In this document: positions 13,879 to 22,615 of the stretch, in pieces
Layout: each line of letters starts with the position of its first letter
Position numbering within the stretch: the first letter of the stretch is position 1
Assembly: GCF_009664975.1 (NCBI RefSeq)
Contig: NZ_WJXB01000014.1
Location: forward strand, 1-64,000
Source of the DNA: Paenibacillus monticola
GTDB lineage: Bacteria > Bacillota > Bacilli > Paenibacillales > Paenibacillaceae
Direction: 5' to 3'
DNA: 64,000 nucleotides
Position numbers and translations under genes: made by a program
Notes under the pieces: model-generated
What the model saw: the letters and a program-made list of their open reading frames with translations, nothing else
Told to the model about the DNA's origin: nothing
Databases searched by the model: none

Positions 13879-14634
13879 TTATATAACTTTGCTGTGAATT
13901 CGAAAAGCGCGTGGGGAGAGACCGATCTCGCGTTTGAACATATTGCAGAATTGGGCGTCATTCACAAAGCCGGCTGCAGCAGATACTTCAGAGATGTGCA
14001 TCTGAGTGTGTCGTAGCAGTGACTTGGCATAATCAAGGCGTTTTATCAGAAGATAACGGACTGGGGAAGAGCCAAACCGCTCTTTAAAGATATGCCGGAA
14101 CCGGTCATAGCTATACCCTGACATTTCAGATAGTGTGGTGACCGACAGTTTATAACGGTAATGCTCATTCATGTAGTTCAACACATATTGTACCCGGTCT
14201 TCAGAGGGAGAGCGGAAACCTGCTGCACCGAGCAGCCGCTGTAAATGAACGGTAATCTCGCTCATCTGCAGGTTCAATAGCTCAGCAAATCCCTCACGCT
14301 TGCGCATGAACTCTTCTTTCATCCGCAGGAGTGTCTGCAACACGGTCTGCTCCTTGTCATCCTCGTAGACGCCGGACAATGTATTCATATTCGGATTATC
14401 GCAGTGAAAGCCTACAAACAGAACCTCTGCTTCCGGCTGATGGTTTTCGTCATGCTTATAATTGGGAGGGATAAGGGCAAATGAGGATGCCCGGAAATGA
14501 TAATTTCGCGGACCCACGTTTGAGGTTCCCAATCCCTGTATATAGTAAACCAGCTCATAGCATTCATGCTGATGCGGTGGGATATATGTGTTAGGTTCAT
14601 GCACTGCACTTACAATATATAGAACACGATCCAT
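13879..14634 (-). CDS. AraC-family transcriptional regulator
   Basis: A 251-residue regulator with an N-terminal cupin-like sensing domain (PPHQHECYELVYYIQGLG...) and a C-terminal double helix-turn-helix (about residues 150-250: LSVTTLSEMSGYSYDRFRHIFKERFGSSPVRYL, then ISEVSAAAGFVNDAQFCNMFKREIGLSP). It is divergent from nupN and upstream of the DUF2294/BMC genes on the same strand, so it likely controls the nucleoside import operon and perhaps the BMC operon. Confidence 0.9.
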   Translation of the reverse strand: MDRVLYIVSAVHEPNTYIPPHQHECYELVYYIQGLGTSNVGPRNYHFRASSFALIPPNYKHDENHQPEAEVLFVGFHCDNPNMNTLSGVYEDDKEQTVLQTLLRMKEEFMRKREGFAELLNLQMSEITVHLQRLLGAAGFRSPSEDRVQYVLNYMNEHYRYKLSVTTLSEMSGYSYDRFRHIFKERFGSSPVRYLLIKRLDYAKSLLRHTQMHISEVSAAAGFVNDAQFCNMFKREIGLSPRAFRIHSKVI

Positions 14635-14933
14635 ATTGATCCTCCCTCATTTTCATGATTTAGCCGAATCGTACAAAAATATGACCGAAAATATATAATT
14701 TTTTGCAATGATATTTGTTATGATCTTAACAATTAAACCGAAGGTTCGCAACCTGACTGGCCATCTCGTTCGGGAATTAAGCGGTTTATCTGGAAATATA
14801 ACATCATGATGTCCGATTTTGAAAGAAACTGACCAATACTTATGTTCTTACTGATTCTGCATCTATTTAATAAGCTCAAGCTGTAATATCCAAAGCACAT
14901 AACCAACTAACAAATAGGGGTGTGAAGAGAATA
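14635..14933. promoter_or_regulatory. divergent intergenic region between araC-type gene and nupN
   Basis: About 300 nt holding the start regions of two divergent transcripts. AT-rich promoter-like stretches occur near 14680-14730. I see no riboswitch and no clear operator palindrome. Confidence 0.4.
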
Positions 14934-16076
14934 ATGAAAAAGAAGGTTCTAGCTTTATTGTTATTGGTGGTAATGGTCTTGGTCACTGCATGTGGGAACA
15001 ATGCGTCGAATAACGAGGCAAATTCAGCAGCGAACGCTGGCAACAATACGGCAGATGGCGGAGAAGCTGCCGCTGGAGCACTGAAGGTCATCTTGCTTAT
15101 TCCCGGCACATTGGGCGACAAATCATTTTTTGATGCAGCCAACAGTGGTTTGCAAAAGGTAAAGGACGAGCTGGGTGCAGAAACGAAGGTTATAGAGATG
15201 GGAACCGACAAGACAAAATGGGAACCTACCTTTAACGATATTGCTGCCGAGGATTGGGATGTTATTATTTCCGGTGGATCGGAAATTACCGAGATGTTTA
15301 ACCTGACAGCCGAAGCGAATCCGGACAAAAAATTTATCAATTATGATACTGATATTGAGGAAGCACCAGCCAATATGTACAACATGTCTTATTCGACAAA
15401 TGAGGTCTCTTTTCTAGCTGGAGCTGTAGCAGCATTGACTACGCAATCGGATATGCCTAATGCGAATGCTGAAAATGTGATCGGTTTTGTAGGTGGTATG
15501 GATATCCCCGGGATTAACGCCTTCTTGGTAGGATATATCCAAGGTGCACAATATGTTGATCCTGAGGTGAAAGTAGCGGTATCTTATGCAGGCGATTTTG
15601 TGAATCCGGCGAAAGGCAAGGAACTGTCCCTCATTCAATATAACTCCGGGGTAGATGTTATTTTCAACGTTGCGGGTGGTACAGGACTTGGGATTTTTGA
15701 TGCAGCTAAAGAGAAGAATGAATATGCGATCGGGGTCGATTCTGACCAAGCGATGCTGATTAAGGATACGGATAGTGAAAAAGCTAATCTGATCGTCACT
15801 TCGGCCATCAAAAAGATTGATATGGCGATTCTTGGTGCAGTGAAGGGAATACAGGACGGTTCCCTGACGATGGGCAAACGTGATGTATTGGGCTTTGTTG
15901 AAGACGGAGTAGGTATTGCGGACAATGAGATTTATAAGACGGTGTTCCCGGCGGATCTGCAAGCCAAGATAGAAGAAGTGAAGCAAAAGCTGATCAGCAA
16001 AGAAATTACAGTCGACAATGCCATGGGCATGGAAACCTCAGAGGTAGAAGCTATCCGCAATGCGGTTAAACCTTAA
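14934..16076 (+). CDS. nupN: BMP-family nucleoside-binding lipoprotein
   Basis: A 380-residue lipoprotein with a signal peptide and lipobox VTACGNN, followed by an Asn/Ala-rich spacer and a Bmp (basic membrane protein/Med) domain: KVILLIPGTLGDKSFFDAANSGLQ, FINYDTDIEE, VIGFVGGMDIPGINAFLVGYIQGA, VIFNVAGGTGLGIFDAAKE. It binds nucleosides outside the membrane for the ABC importer encoded downstream. ATG 14934 (AGGGGTG about 10 nt upstream) is chosen over GTG 14922. Confidence 0.92.
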   Translation: MKKKVLALLLLVVMVLVTACGNNASNNEANSAANAGNNTADGGEAAAGALKVILLIPGTLGDKSFFDAANSGLQKVKDELGAETKVIEMGTDKTKWEPTFNDIAAEDWDVIISGGSEITEMFNLTAEANPDKKFINYDTDIEEAPANMYNMSYSTNEVSFLAGAVAALTTQSDMPNANAENVIGFVGGMDIPGINAFLVGYIQGAQYVDPEVKVAVSYAGDFVNPAKGKELSLIQYNSGVDVIFNVAGGTGLGIFDAAKEKNEYAIGVDSDQAMLIKDTDSEKANLIVTSAIKKIDMAILGAVKGIQDGSLTMGKRDVLGFVEDGVGIADNEIYKTVFPADLQAKIEEVKQKLISKEITVDNAMGMETSEVEAIRNAVKP

Positions 16077-16167
16077 GTCTCTTATATCATAGACAAGCCA
16101 ATCACACATGCTCTGGCTATAAGCAGCAGTTGGAGGGAGACCCAAGTAGGGAAGGTGTTGAAGACTC

Positions 16168-17730
16168 ATGCAGAATGCACTCCTGGAAATGCGGGCAATA
16201 ACCAAAGTGTATCCTAATGGCGTCGTTGCCAACAAAGCTGTTCATTTTTCTTTGTGCGAAGGGGAGATTCACGCCATTGCGGGTGAGAATGGTGCCGGCA
16301 AATCGACTCTTATGAAAATCATGTTTGGTATGGAAGAGCCAAGCGACGGTGAGATCTATATTAGGGGAGAAAAAGTGAAGCTGCAATCGGCACAGGATGC
16401 TATCGATAGAGGGATCGGCATGGTTCATCAGCATTTTATGCTGGTGCCCTCTTTTACTGTAGCAGAGAATATGGTGCTTGGTATGGAGCCGCGTAGGGGC
16501 TTGGGATTTAATGAGGCTGAAGCCATCCGTATGACCGAAGAAACCGCGCGAAAATATAATTTGACTGTGAATCCGAAGGCTAAAGTAGAGGATCTCACGG
16601 TCGGCATGAAGCAGAAGGTGGAGATTCTGAAGGCTCTGCTGCGCGGCGCCAAGATTCTGATTCTGGACGAGCCAACAGCGGTGCTGACCCCGCAGGAGAC
16701 GGAAGAGTTATTCCGTGAACTGAAGCAGCTGAAGGAGCAAGGACATACAATTGTTTTTATCTCGCATAAATTGAAGGAAGTCAAAGCGATTTGCGATCGG
16801 ATTACGATCATGCGCGGCGGCCGGACCGAAGGTGTCTTTCAGACAGCGGATGTAACGGAGCAGGAGATCTCACGCTTGATGGTGGGCCGGGACGTCGTCT
16901 TGAAATATGACAAAGATAGTCCGTCTTTTGGGGAGCCGATGCTCACTGTTCAAGGACTGAGTGTGAATGACCCGCAGGGAAAAGCGTTGCTGTCAGATTT
17001 GAGCTTCACGGTACGTGCCGGACAGATTGTCGGCATTGCCGGCGTTGAGGGAAACGGGCAGACGCAGCTCATTGAAGCTCTTACAGGCGGGCTAAAAGGA
17101 GTCTCCAGTAACGGAGTTGTTACAGTAAAAGGTGCGGATATTCGCGATTCGGACCTGTTGGAGATTCGTAATCTTGGCGTTTCCTATATCCCGGAGGATC
17201 GGATGCGGCAAGGCTCCGCGGGAGATGCCAGCATTGCCGATAACCTGATCTCCACCCGTTACCGCTCCAAAGACATGAATAAGGGAATATTTCTGAAGGG
17301 TTCCAAAATTTCCAGCCTAACAGCCTCGCTCGTGGAGGAATTCAAAGTGCGCTGCTCAGGAACTGCACAGCCAATTGGGATGCTGTCCGGGGGCAATATG
17401 CAGAAGGTAGTTGTAGCCAGAGAATGCTCTACCAGCCCGGAGCTGCTTATTGCTGAGCAGCCTACCCGGGGTGTTGATATCGGTGCAGCCCAGTTCATTC
17501 ACCAGAAGCTGCTGGAGCTGCGTGCTGCCCAGTGCGCTATATTGCTGGTGTCAGCGGATTTGAATGAAATTCTGGAAATTAGTGATAGTCTGCTGGTGAT
17601 GTATGAAGGGCAGATTGTAGCCTATTTCGAGAATCCAGCTGCGGTTAGCGAAGAGGAGCTGGGGCTCTATATGCTGGGAATTCAGCGGCAGGACGAGCAG
17701 GACATCAGGAGGGCGGTGAATCATGTTTAA
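16168..17730 (+). CDS. nupO: nucleoside ABC importer, duplicated ATP-binding protein
   Basis: A 520-residue double ATPase of the sugar/nucleoside importer type. The first half has Walker A GENGAGKST and signature region LTVGMKQKVEILKALL with Walker B ILILDEPTAVL. The second half has a degenerate Walker A (GVEGNGQTQ), PEDR motif (SYIPEDRMRQG) and signature LSGGNMQKVVVARE, as expected for this family. The stop overlaps the start of nupP by 8 nt. It energises nucleoside uptake with NupN, NupP and NupQ. Confidence 0.95.
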   Translation: MQNALLEMRAITKVYPNGVVANKAVHFSLCEGEIHAIAGENGAGKSTLMKIMFGMEEPSDGEIYIRGEKVKLQSAQDAIDRGIGMVHQHFMLVPSFTVAENMVLGMEPRRGLGFNEAEAIRMTEETARKYNLTVNPKAKVEDLTVGMKQKVEILKALLRGAKILILDEPTAVLTPQETEELFRELKQLKEQGHTIVFISHKLKEVKAICDRITIMRGGRTEGVFQTADVTEQEISRLMVGRDVVLKYDKDSPSFGEPMLTVQGLSVNDPQGKALLSDLSFTVRAGQIVGIAGVEGNGQTQLIEALTGGLKGVSSNGVVTVKGADIRDSDLLEIRNLGVSYIPEDRMRQGSAGDASIADNLISTRYRSKDMNKGIFLKGSKISSLTASLVEEFKVRCSGTAQPIGMLSGGNMQKVVVARECSTSPELLIAEQPTRGVDIGAAQFIHQKLLELRAAQCAILLVSADLNEILEISDSLLVMYEGQIVAYFENPAAVSEEELGLYMLGIQRQDEQDIRRAVNHV

Positions 17731-18769
17731 AGTCAAATATTTCGAGGTCATCCGGACTTCGGCAGTTATCGTGATTGCACTTGCTATTGCCTTTCTGATC
17801 ATCTCGCTGGTTAGTGATCAGCCGGTAACAACGATCGGTATTTTCCTATTAGAGCCTCTATCGACGAAGGGGCATATTGGTAATGTTATTGAAATGGCAA
17901 TTCCGCTCATGTTCACGGGTCTATCTGTATCCCTGCTGTTTCGGGCAAATATGTTCAACCTGGGTGCTGAGGGGATTTTCTATTTCTCTGGTGTTGTAGC
18001 TTCAGTACTGGCCATTCATTTGACTCTAAATGGCTGGATGCATCCGCTTGTGGCTATTGCTGGCGGTTCCATTGTAGGCGCACTGTTGTCTGCCATACCT
18101 GGGATACTCAAGGCAAAGTGGAATGCGAATGAACTTGTGACTTCCTTAATGTTCAATAATATTCTGTTTGGAGTAGGTCTATATTTGCTGAATTACCATC
18201 TGCGTGATGCCAAGGCTTTTGCTAATGTATCTTTTAAATTTCAGGAAACGGCTCATTTAAGCAAAATAGTTCCAGGCACACGTATCCACACCGGACTTAT
18301 CATTGTATTGGTTCTTATCGTTGTGGCCCATCTGTTTCTCTACAAAACCAAATGGGGCTATGAGCTGCGGATGACGGGTGCAAACCGCGAGTTTGCCCGT
18401 TATTCAGGAATAAAGACGGCAAAGGTTATAATTCTGGTTCACTTGATCGCCGGTTTTATGGCTGGCATGGGCGGATCGGTTGAAGTGCTGGGGATGTATA
18501 ACCGTTTCCAATGGTCATCGCTTCCCGGCTATGGCTTGGATGGCGCGCTTGTAGCCATGCTGGCGAAGAACAATCCACTGGCGGTTATCGCTTCCGCGTT
18601 GTTCCTGGCCTATATCCGGATTGGTGCCGATCTGATGGCACGCCTGTCTGATGTACCATCCGAGATGATCTCCATCATACAGGCAGTCATTATTCTGCTC
18701 ATTTCGGCGGAGCAATTCCTGAAGTTCTGGAAGAACCGGATGCTGCTGAAGGAGGCGAAGGAAGCATGA
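17723..18769 (+). CDS. nupP: nucleoside ABC importer permease
   Basis: A 348-residue polytopic membrane protein of the BPD/RbsC-like permease family (about 8-10 segments), with NMFNLGAEGIFYFSGVVAS early and the MTGANREFARYSGIK cytoplasmic loop typical of YufP-type subunits. It pairs with NupQ to form the channel. The gene overlaps nupO by 8 nt and nupQ by 4 nt. Confidence 0.93.
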   Translation: MFKVKYFEVIRTSAVIVIALAIAFLIISLVSDQPVTTIGIFLLEPLSTKGHIGNVIEMAIPLMFTGLSVSLLFRANMFNLGAEGIFYFSGVVASVLAIHLTLNGWMHPLVAIAGGSIVGALLSAIPGILKAKWNANELVTSLMFNNILFGVGLYLLNYHLRDAKAFANVSFKFQETAHLSKIVPGTRIHTGLIIVLVLIVVAHLFLYKTKWGYELRMTGANREFARYSGIKTAKVIILVHLIAGFMAGMGGSVEVLGMYNRFQWSSLPGYGLDGALVAMLAKNNPLAVIASALFLAYIRIGADLMARLSDVPSEMISIIQAVIILLISAEQFLKFWKNRMLLKEAKEA

Positions 18770-19704
18770 ACAGCCTGCTGAGTGTCATTCTGACGACAGA
18801 CTTTGCGTTCTCCTTGCTTCGGGTAACTACACCGATTCTGTTTGCCGCGCTGGGTGCACTAATCTCCAACCGGGCTGGAATTATTAACATCGGGCTGGAA
18901 GGCATTATGTTAGTCTCGGCATTGGCCGGAGTGATTCTGAGTGCATATACGCACAGTGCATGGATAGGGCTGCTGGGTGCAGTGCTGGCTGGAACGATGA
19001 TCGCGGGGATTCTCGCTTTTTTCACCTTGAAGTTCAAGACTCATATCATTCTCGGCGGTGTAGCGATTAATATGTTCGCGTCAGGTGGTACGGTCTTTAT
19101 CCTGTATCTGCTTAGTGGAGACAAAGGCTCTTCCACTTCTTTGGCAAGTAAAGTGCTGCCTAGTGTGGAGATTCCATTGTTGAAGGATATTCCGGTGCTT
19201 GGACCTATTTTTTCGGGGCATCACATCTTGACGTATGTCTCTATTCTGTCTGTATTTGTGGTGTATTATCTGCTCAATCGTATGTCGCTTGGCTTGCGTA
19301 TTCGATCCGTAGGAGAGAACCCGCATGCGGCGCAGTCGGTAGGTGTCAGTGTTATTAAGATTCAGTATACCGCCCTGCTGCTGAGTGGATTTTTTGCCGG
19401 ATTGGGCGGTGCCTATATGTCGATGGGTTATTTGTCCCTGTTCACCCGTGACATGATCGCTGGCCGGGGTTGGATTGCTATTGCGGCGGAGTCGATGGGC
19501 CGGGGGACGACACTCGGTACGGCGCTGACTTCGCTGTTGTTCGGTGCGGCTGATGCGCTCTCGAATGCACTGCAGGTGCTCAATATTCCGGCGGAGCTCA
19601 TTGCAACACTTCCTTATGTAGCGACGGTGGTTGGACTAGTCATTTATGCTGTATCTGAGACACGCAAAAAGAATAGAAAGCTCAAAAGTCCGCTGGCGAA
19701 ATAG
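18766..19704 (+). CDS. nupQ: nucleoside ABC importer permease
   Basis: A 312-residue polytopic permease of the same superfamily as NupP, with NRAGIINIGLEGIMLVSAL near the N-terminus and the RSVGENPHAAQSVGVSV loop that contacts the ATPase. Start ATG overlaps the nupP stop. Second half of the nucleoside channel. Confidence 0.93.
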   Translation: MNSLLSVILTTDFAFSLLRVTTPILFAALGALISNRAGIINIGLEGIMLVSALAGVILSAYTHSAWIGLLGAVLAGTMIAGILAFFTLKFKTHIILGGVAINMFASGGTVFILYLLSGDKGSSTSLASKVLPSVEIPLLKDIPVLGPIFSGHHILTYVSILSVFVVYYLLNRMSLGLRIRSVGENPHAAQSVGVSVIKIQYTALLLSGFFAGLGGAYMSMGYLSLFTRDMIAGRGWIAIAAESMGRGTTLGTALTSLLFGAADALSNALQVLNIPAELIATLPYVATVVGLVIYAVSETRKKNRKLKSPLAK

Positions 19705-19745
19705 TGGAGAGCAGCTTATAGATAAACATAAAAGGAGCGACAACT

Positions 19746-20702
19746 ATGCCTATACCCATTATTATCGACTGCGATCCGGGGCATGATGACGCGATTGCTA
19801 TATTGCTGGCGCTTGCGCATCCTGAGCAACTGGATATCCGGGGGATTACAACGGTTGGCGGGAACCAGATTCTCGACAAAATAACAGATAATGCACTCAA
19901 GGTGCTCAGCTTTGTGAATGCAGATATTCCTGTAGCCAAAGGAGCAGCGGCGCCGCTGCTTGGAAAGTTGGTTACCGGTGAAGTTGCACACGGAGAATCC
20001 GGGATGGATGGACCCAATCTTCCGGCAAGTAAATTCCGGCCGGTGGAGCAGGGTGCTGTGGAGTTCATGCTTAATATTATCCGTTCTTCGCAGGAAAAAA
20101 TTACATTAGTGCCGACCGCACCTTTGACTAATATCGCTCTGCTCATCACCGCTTATCCCGAGGTTAAGGATAGAATTGAGAAAATATCGCTGATGGGTGG
20201 CGGACTTTCTCACGGAAATGTGACTGCGACCGCGGAGTTTAATATCTATGTGGACCCGGAGGCGGCCCGGATCGTGTTCGAGTCCGGTATACCGATCGTT
20301 ATGAGCGGCCTGGATGTAACGGATAAGGCGGCTATTTTTGAGGATGATATTGTGGAGCTGAAACGCCGTGGTCCTGTATCGGTCATGGTAGGTGAGCTGC
20401 TTGATTTCTATTCAATCTATGGTAGAAAAATGGGATATGTCGGCAACGCGCTGCATGATCCTTGTGCCATTGCTTGGTTGTTGCACCCCGAACTGTTCCA
20501 ATCAGAGCAGCTTTATGTCACGGTGGAGACCGAAGGCAAGCTGACGCGGGGAATGACAGTTGCAGACAGAAGGAAGAAACCGGAGTACGCAGCGAATACG
20601 GAGGTACTTCTGGATGTGGACCGTCAAGCCTTCATAAAGCTGATCTTTGACGCGTTGGAAAGACTTGACCAGCAGCAACTGCACTCCGCTGAGGGGAACT
20701 AG
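19746..20702 (+). CDS. nucleoside hydrolase (inosine/uridine-preferring type)
   Basis: A 318-residue Ca2+-dependent N-ribohydrolase that splits nucleosides into base and ribose. It shows the N-terminal metal motif IIIDCDPGHDDAIAILLAL, the MDGPNLP segment, VPTAPLTNIALL, ISLMGGG, TAEFNIYVDPEAA and the late HDPCAIAWLL histidine motif. It lies 41 nt after nupQ with AAAAGGAG upstream, so imported nucleosides are likely cleaved by it, delivering adenine to the deaminase encoded nearby. Confidence 0.93.
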   Translation: MPIPIIIDCDPGHDDAIAILLALAHPEQLDIRGITTVGGNQILDKITDNALKVLSFVNADIPVAKGAAAPLLGKLVTGEVAHGESGMDGPNLPASKFRPVEQGAVEFMLNIIRSSQEKITLVPTAPLTNIALLITAYPEVKDRIEKISLMGGGLSHGNVTATAEFNIYVDPEAARIVFESGIPIVMSGLDVTDKAAIFEDDIVELKRRGPVSVMVGELLDFYSIYGRKMGYVGNALHDPCAIAWLLHPELFQSEQLYVTVETEGKLTRGMTVADRRKKPEYAANTEVLLDVDRQAFIKLIFDALERLDQQQLHSAEGN

Positions 20703-20704
20703 CC

Positions 20705-22108
20705 ATGGCTGGCTGGGAAAGGCTTCAGGAGACCGTCCGGCTGGAGATGGTTCAGCGTGGGGAAGAAGGCTGCCGCATCAACGGCTTTGCGGAAAAGCTC
20801 GCTGCCGCCGGAGAGGATGAAGCGCAGCTGATGCAGGTGTATAGAGAGCTGAAGGCGCTGTCCGTGGCGGCGGATTTCCGATACCAGGAGCCTTCGGCGC
20901 TGGAGGAGATTCGGCGCCTGCGCCCGGAAGGGCCGCGTAAGCTGACGGCGGAATGGACTGCTGCGGAGTGGCGCGATAAGTTCTACGGCGCTTGGCTAGG
21001 GCGGAGCGCGGGTTGTGCGCTCGGGAAACCACTGGAGTATTTGGACTATCTGTATGGTAAAGAGGGCCGCCCGGGCTGGGAGAATGTAGAACTGTGGTTC
21101 CGCGGTGCCGATGCCTGGCCGATTACCGGCTATACGCCGGAGCATTCACGGGCTGAGGCGGAATACGGCCTCGGATTGAATGACTGGTCACCTACTCTAA
21201 TGAGTACCCGGGAGAGCATCCAGTTTATGGAGAGCGATGATGATATCCGTTACACCCTCCTAGGACTTCTGCTATTGGAGCAAAAAGGTCTGGATTGGGA
21301 TTCGTGGGATGTAGGTAAGCTGTGGCACCAGCATCTGACTTACAGCCAGGTGTGCACGGCGGAAACGCAGGTCTATATGAACTTCGCGCAGGAGACCTCT
21401 CATCTGCATGGCGACAAGCCTGCGGATTGGCCGCATCGTCTGGAGCAGATGCGAATGTATTTGAATCCTTACCGCGAGTGGATTGGTGCAGCCATCCGCG
21501 CCGACGGCCTGGCCTATGGAGCGGCCGGCCATCCTGAGCTTGCGGCTGAGCTTGGCTGGCGCGACGCTTCCTTCTCGCACGTGAAGAATGGCATCTATGG
21601 CGAGATGTTTAATGCGGCGATGATTTCCGCCGCTTTTGCGGAGAAGGATAACGAGCGGATCATAGAGATCGGGCTCAGCGAGATTCCGAGTACCAGTCGA
21701 CTGGCGAGTGATGTGCGGCAGGGAGTGGAAATCGCGAAGAAGGCCAAGAGTGAGCGTGAGTTGGTCAGCAAGATTTGGGATTCCTTCAGCCATTATGATG
21801 CGGTACATACGAATAATAATGCTGCACTCGTTGCCGCAGCGCTTATCTATGGCGGCGATGATTTCGAGAAAGCCATTGTCACCTCAGTATATGGAGGAAT
21901 GGATACGGACTGCAACGGAGCTACAGTCGGCTCTATTATGGGCGCGAAGCTTGGCGCAAGCAGCCTACCGCAATCTTGGATCGAACCGCTGCATGATACG
22001 CTGTATGCTGATCTGCCCGGATTCCATCCGATTGCGATTTCGGAATGTGCGGAGCGGAGCTATCAGGTGTTCCTGAAGATTCGTGGGGAGCTAAGTGGGA
22101 AGTTATAA
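20705..22108 (+). CDS. ADP-ribosylglycohydrolase-family protein
   Basis: A 467-residue protein with an ARH/DraG-type fold: WRDKFYGAWLGRSAGCALGKPLE near residue 100 and the metal-binding block YGGMDTDCNGATVGSIMGA near residue 395, with HTNNNAALVAAALIYG before it. About 85 residues precede the domain. It starts 2 nt after the nucleoside hydrolase gene, so it acts in the same pathway, probably on an N-glycosidic substrate such as a modified nucleoside; real ADP-ribosyl-protein hydrolysis seems less likely here. Local GC content is visibly higher than in neighbouring genes. Confidence 0.85.
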   Translation: MAGWERLQETVRLEMVQRGEEGCRINGFAEKLAAAGEDEAQLMQVYRELKALSVAADFRYQEPSALEEIRRLRPEGPRKLTAEWTAAEWRDKFYGAWLGRSAGCALGKPLEYLDYLYGKEGRPGWENVELWFRGADAWPITGYTPEHSRAEAEYGLGLNDWSPTLMSTRESIQFMESDDDIRYTLLGLLLLEQKGLDWDSWDVGKLWHQHLTYSQVCTAETQVYMNFAQETSHLHGDKPADWPHRLEQMRMYLNPYREWIGAAIRADGLAYGAAGHPELAAELGWRDASFSHVKNGIYGEMFNAAMISAAFAEKDNERIIEIGLSEIPSTSRLASDVRQGVEIAKKAKSERELVSKIWDSFSHYDAVHTNNNAALVAAALIYGGDDFEKAIVTSVYGGMDTDCNGATVGSIMGAKLGASSLPQSWIEPLHDTLYADLPGFHPIAISECAERSYQVFLKIRGELSGKL

Positions 22109-22138
22109 AAGTTAGCTGGTAGGATAAAAGTTCGGAAT

Positions 22139-22189
22139 AATAAGAGGGATGTTCCAAAGCCATGTGGGCTGAGGGGCATCCTTCTTATT
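22139..22189 (+). terminator. hairpin terminator after the nup operon
   Basis: Arms AATAAGAGGGATG and CATCCTTCTTATT pair perfectly except for loop sequence; the following T-run is weak (GTATTAG), so efficiency is uncertain. Confidence 0.6.
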
Positions 22190-22264
22190 GTATTAGAGGG
22201 AAGATTTATGCCTGTGCTCCATTCGGTCAACTCTGGACACCACTTTTAGGAGCTAAATCATGTG

Positions 22265-22440
22265 TTTTTTACAACATTTCTTCCGAAAATAGCCCACTAT
22301 AGTTGCATTACTGTTTAAAGTACAACATTTCGTTCCAAAATGGACTCCACAGCGAGTCAAAGTTGGATTTGATACAGCATTTGCTTTCTGTGGAGTAGAT
22401 ATGGGAAGTATTGTTGGATTATATACATCAATATCACACT
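22265..22440. repeat. dispersed repeat, family 2 (about four roughly 50-nt units)
   Basis: Imperfect tandem units with a shared core: TACAACATTTCTTCCGAAAA (22270), TACAACATTTCGTTCCAAAA (22321), GATACAGCATTTGC (about 22370) and TATATACATCAATATCA (about 22422). Related units occur at 37330-37500. Noncoding. Confidence 0.5.
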
Positions 22441-22529
22441 AGACTGAGCTCTGGGATGTTGAGCTCGTTACTCAATTTCAGAAAAATGATGACACAGTGA
22501 GGAAAATGCCTTATTATTTAAAGAGATTT

Positions 22530-22559
22530 TTGATAAAACAGTTTTTAAATAATTGTAAT
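22530..22559 (+). promoter_or_regulatory. sigma-A-type promoter of metNIQ
   Basis: A -35 TTGATA (22530-22535), 18-nt spacer and -10 TGTAAT (22554-22559). It lies inside the longest open frame of metN, which argues that metN begins downstream. No SAM riboswitch is seen ahead of the operon. Confidence 0.5.
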
Positions 22560-22615
22560 ACAATAATTGGGCAGAATAGGGGCTCATTACAGTCAGGACA
22601 GGAAGGGGGCTTTGG

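Noticed and set aside
22265..22440. CRISPR array
   Set aside because: The repeats are degenerate and adjacent units share no constant repeat with unique spacers; no cas genes are near.
22190..22615. SAM (S-box) riboswitch expected before metNIQ
   Set aside because: None of the conserved S-box core sequences or its terminator hairpin are present; only repeats and a plain promoter are seen.
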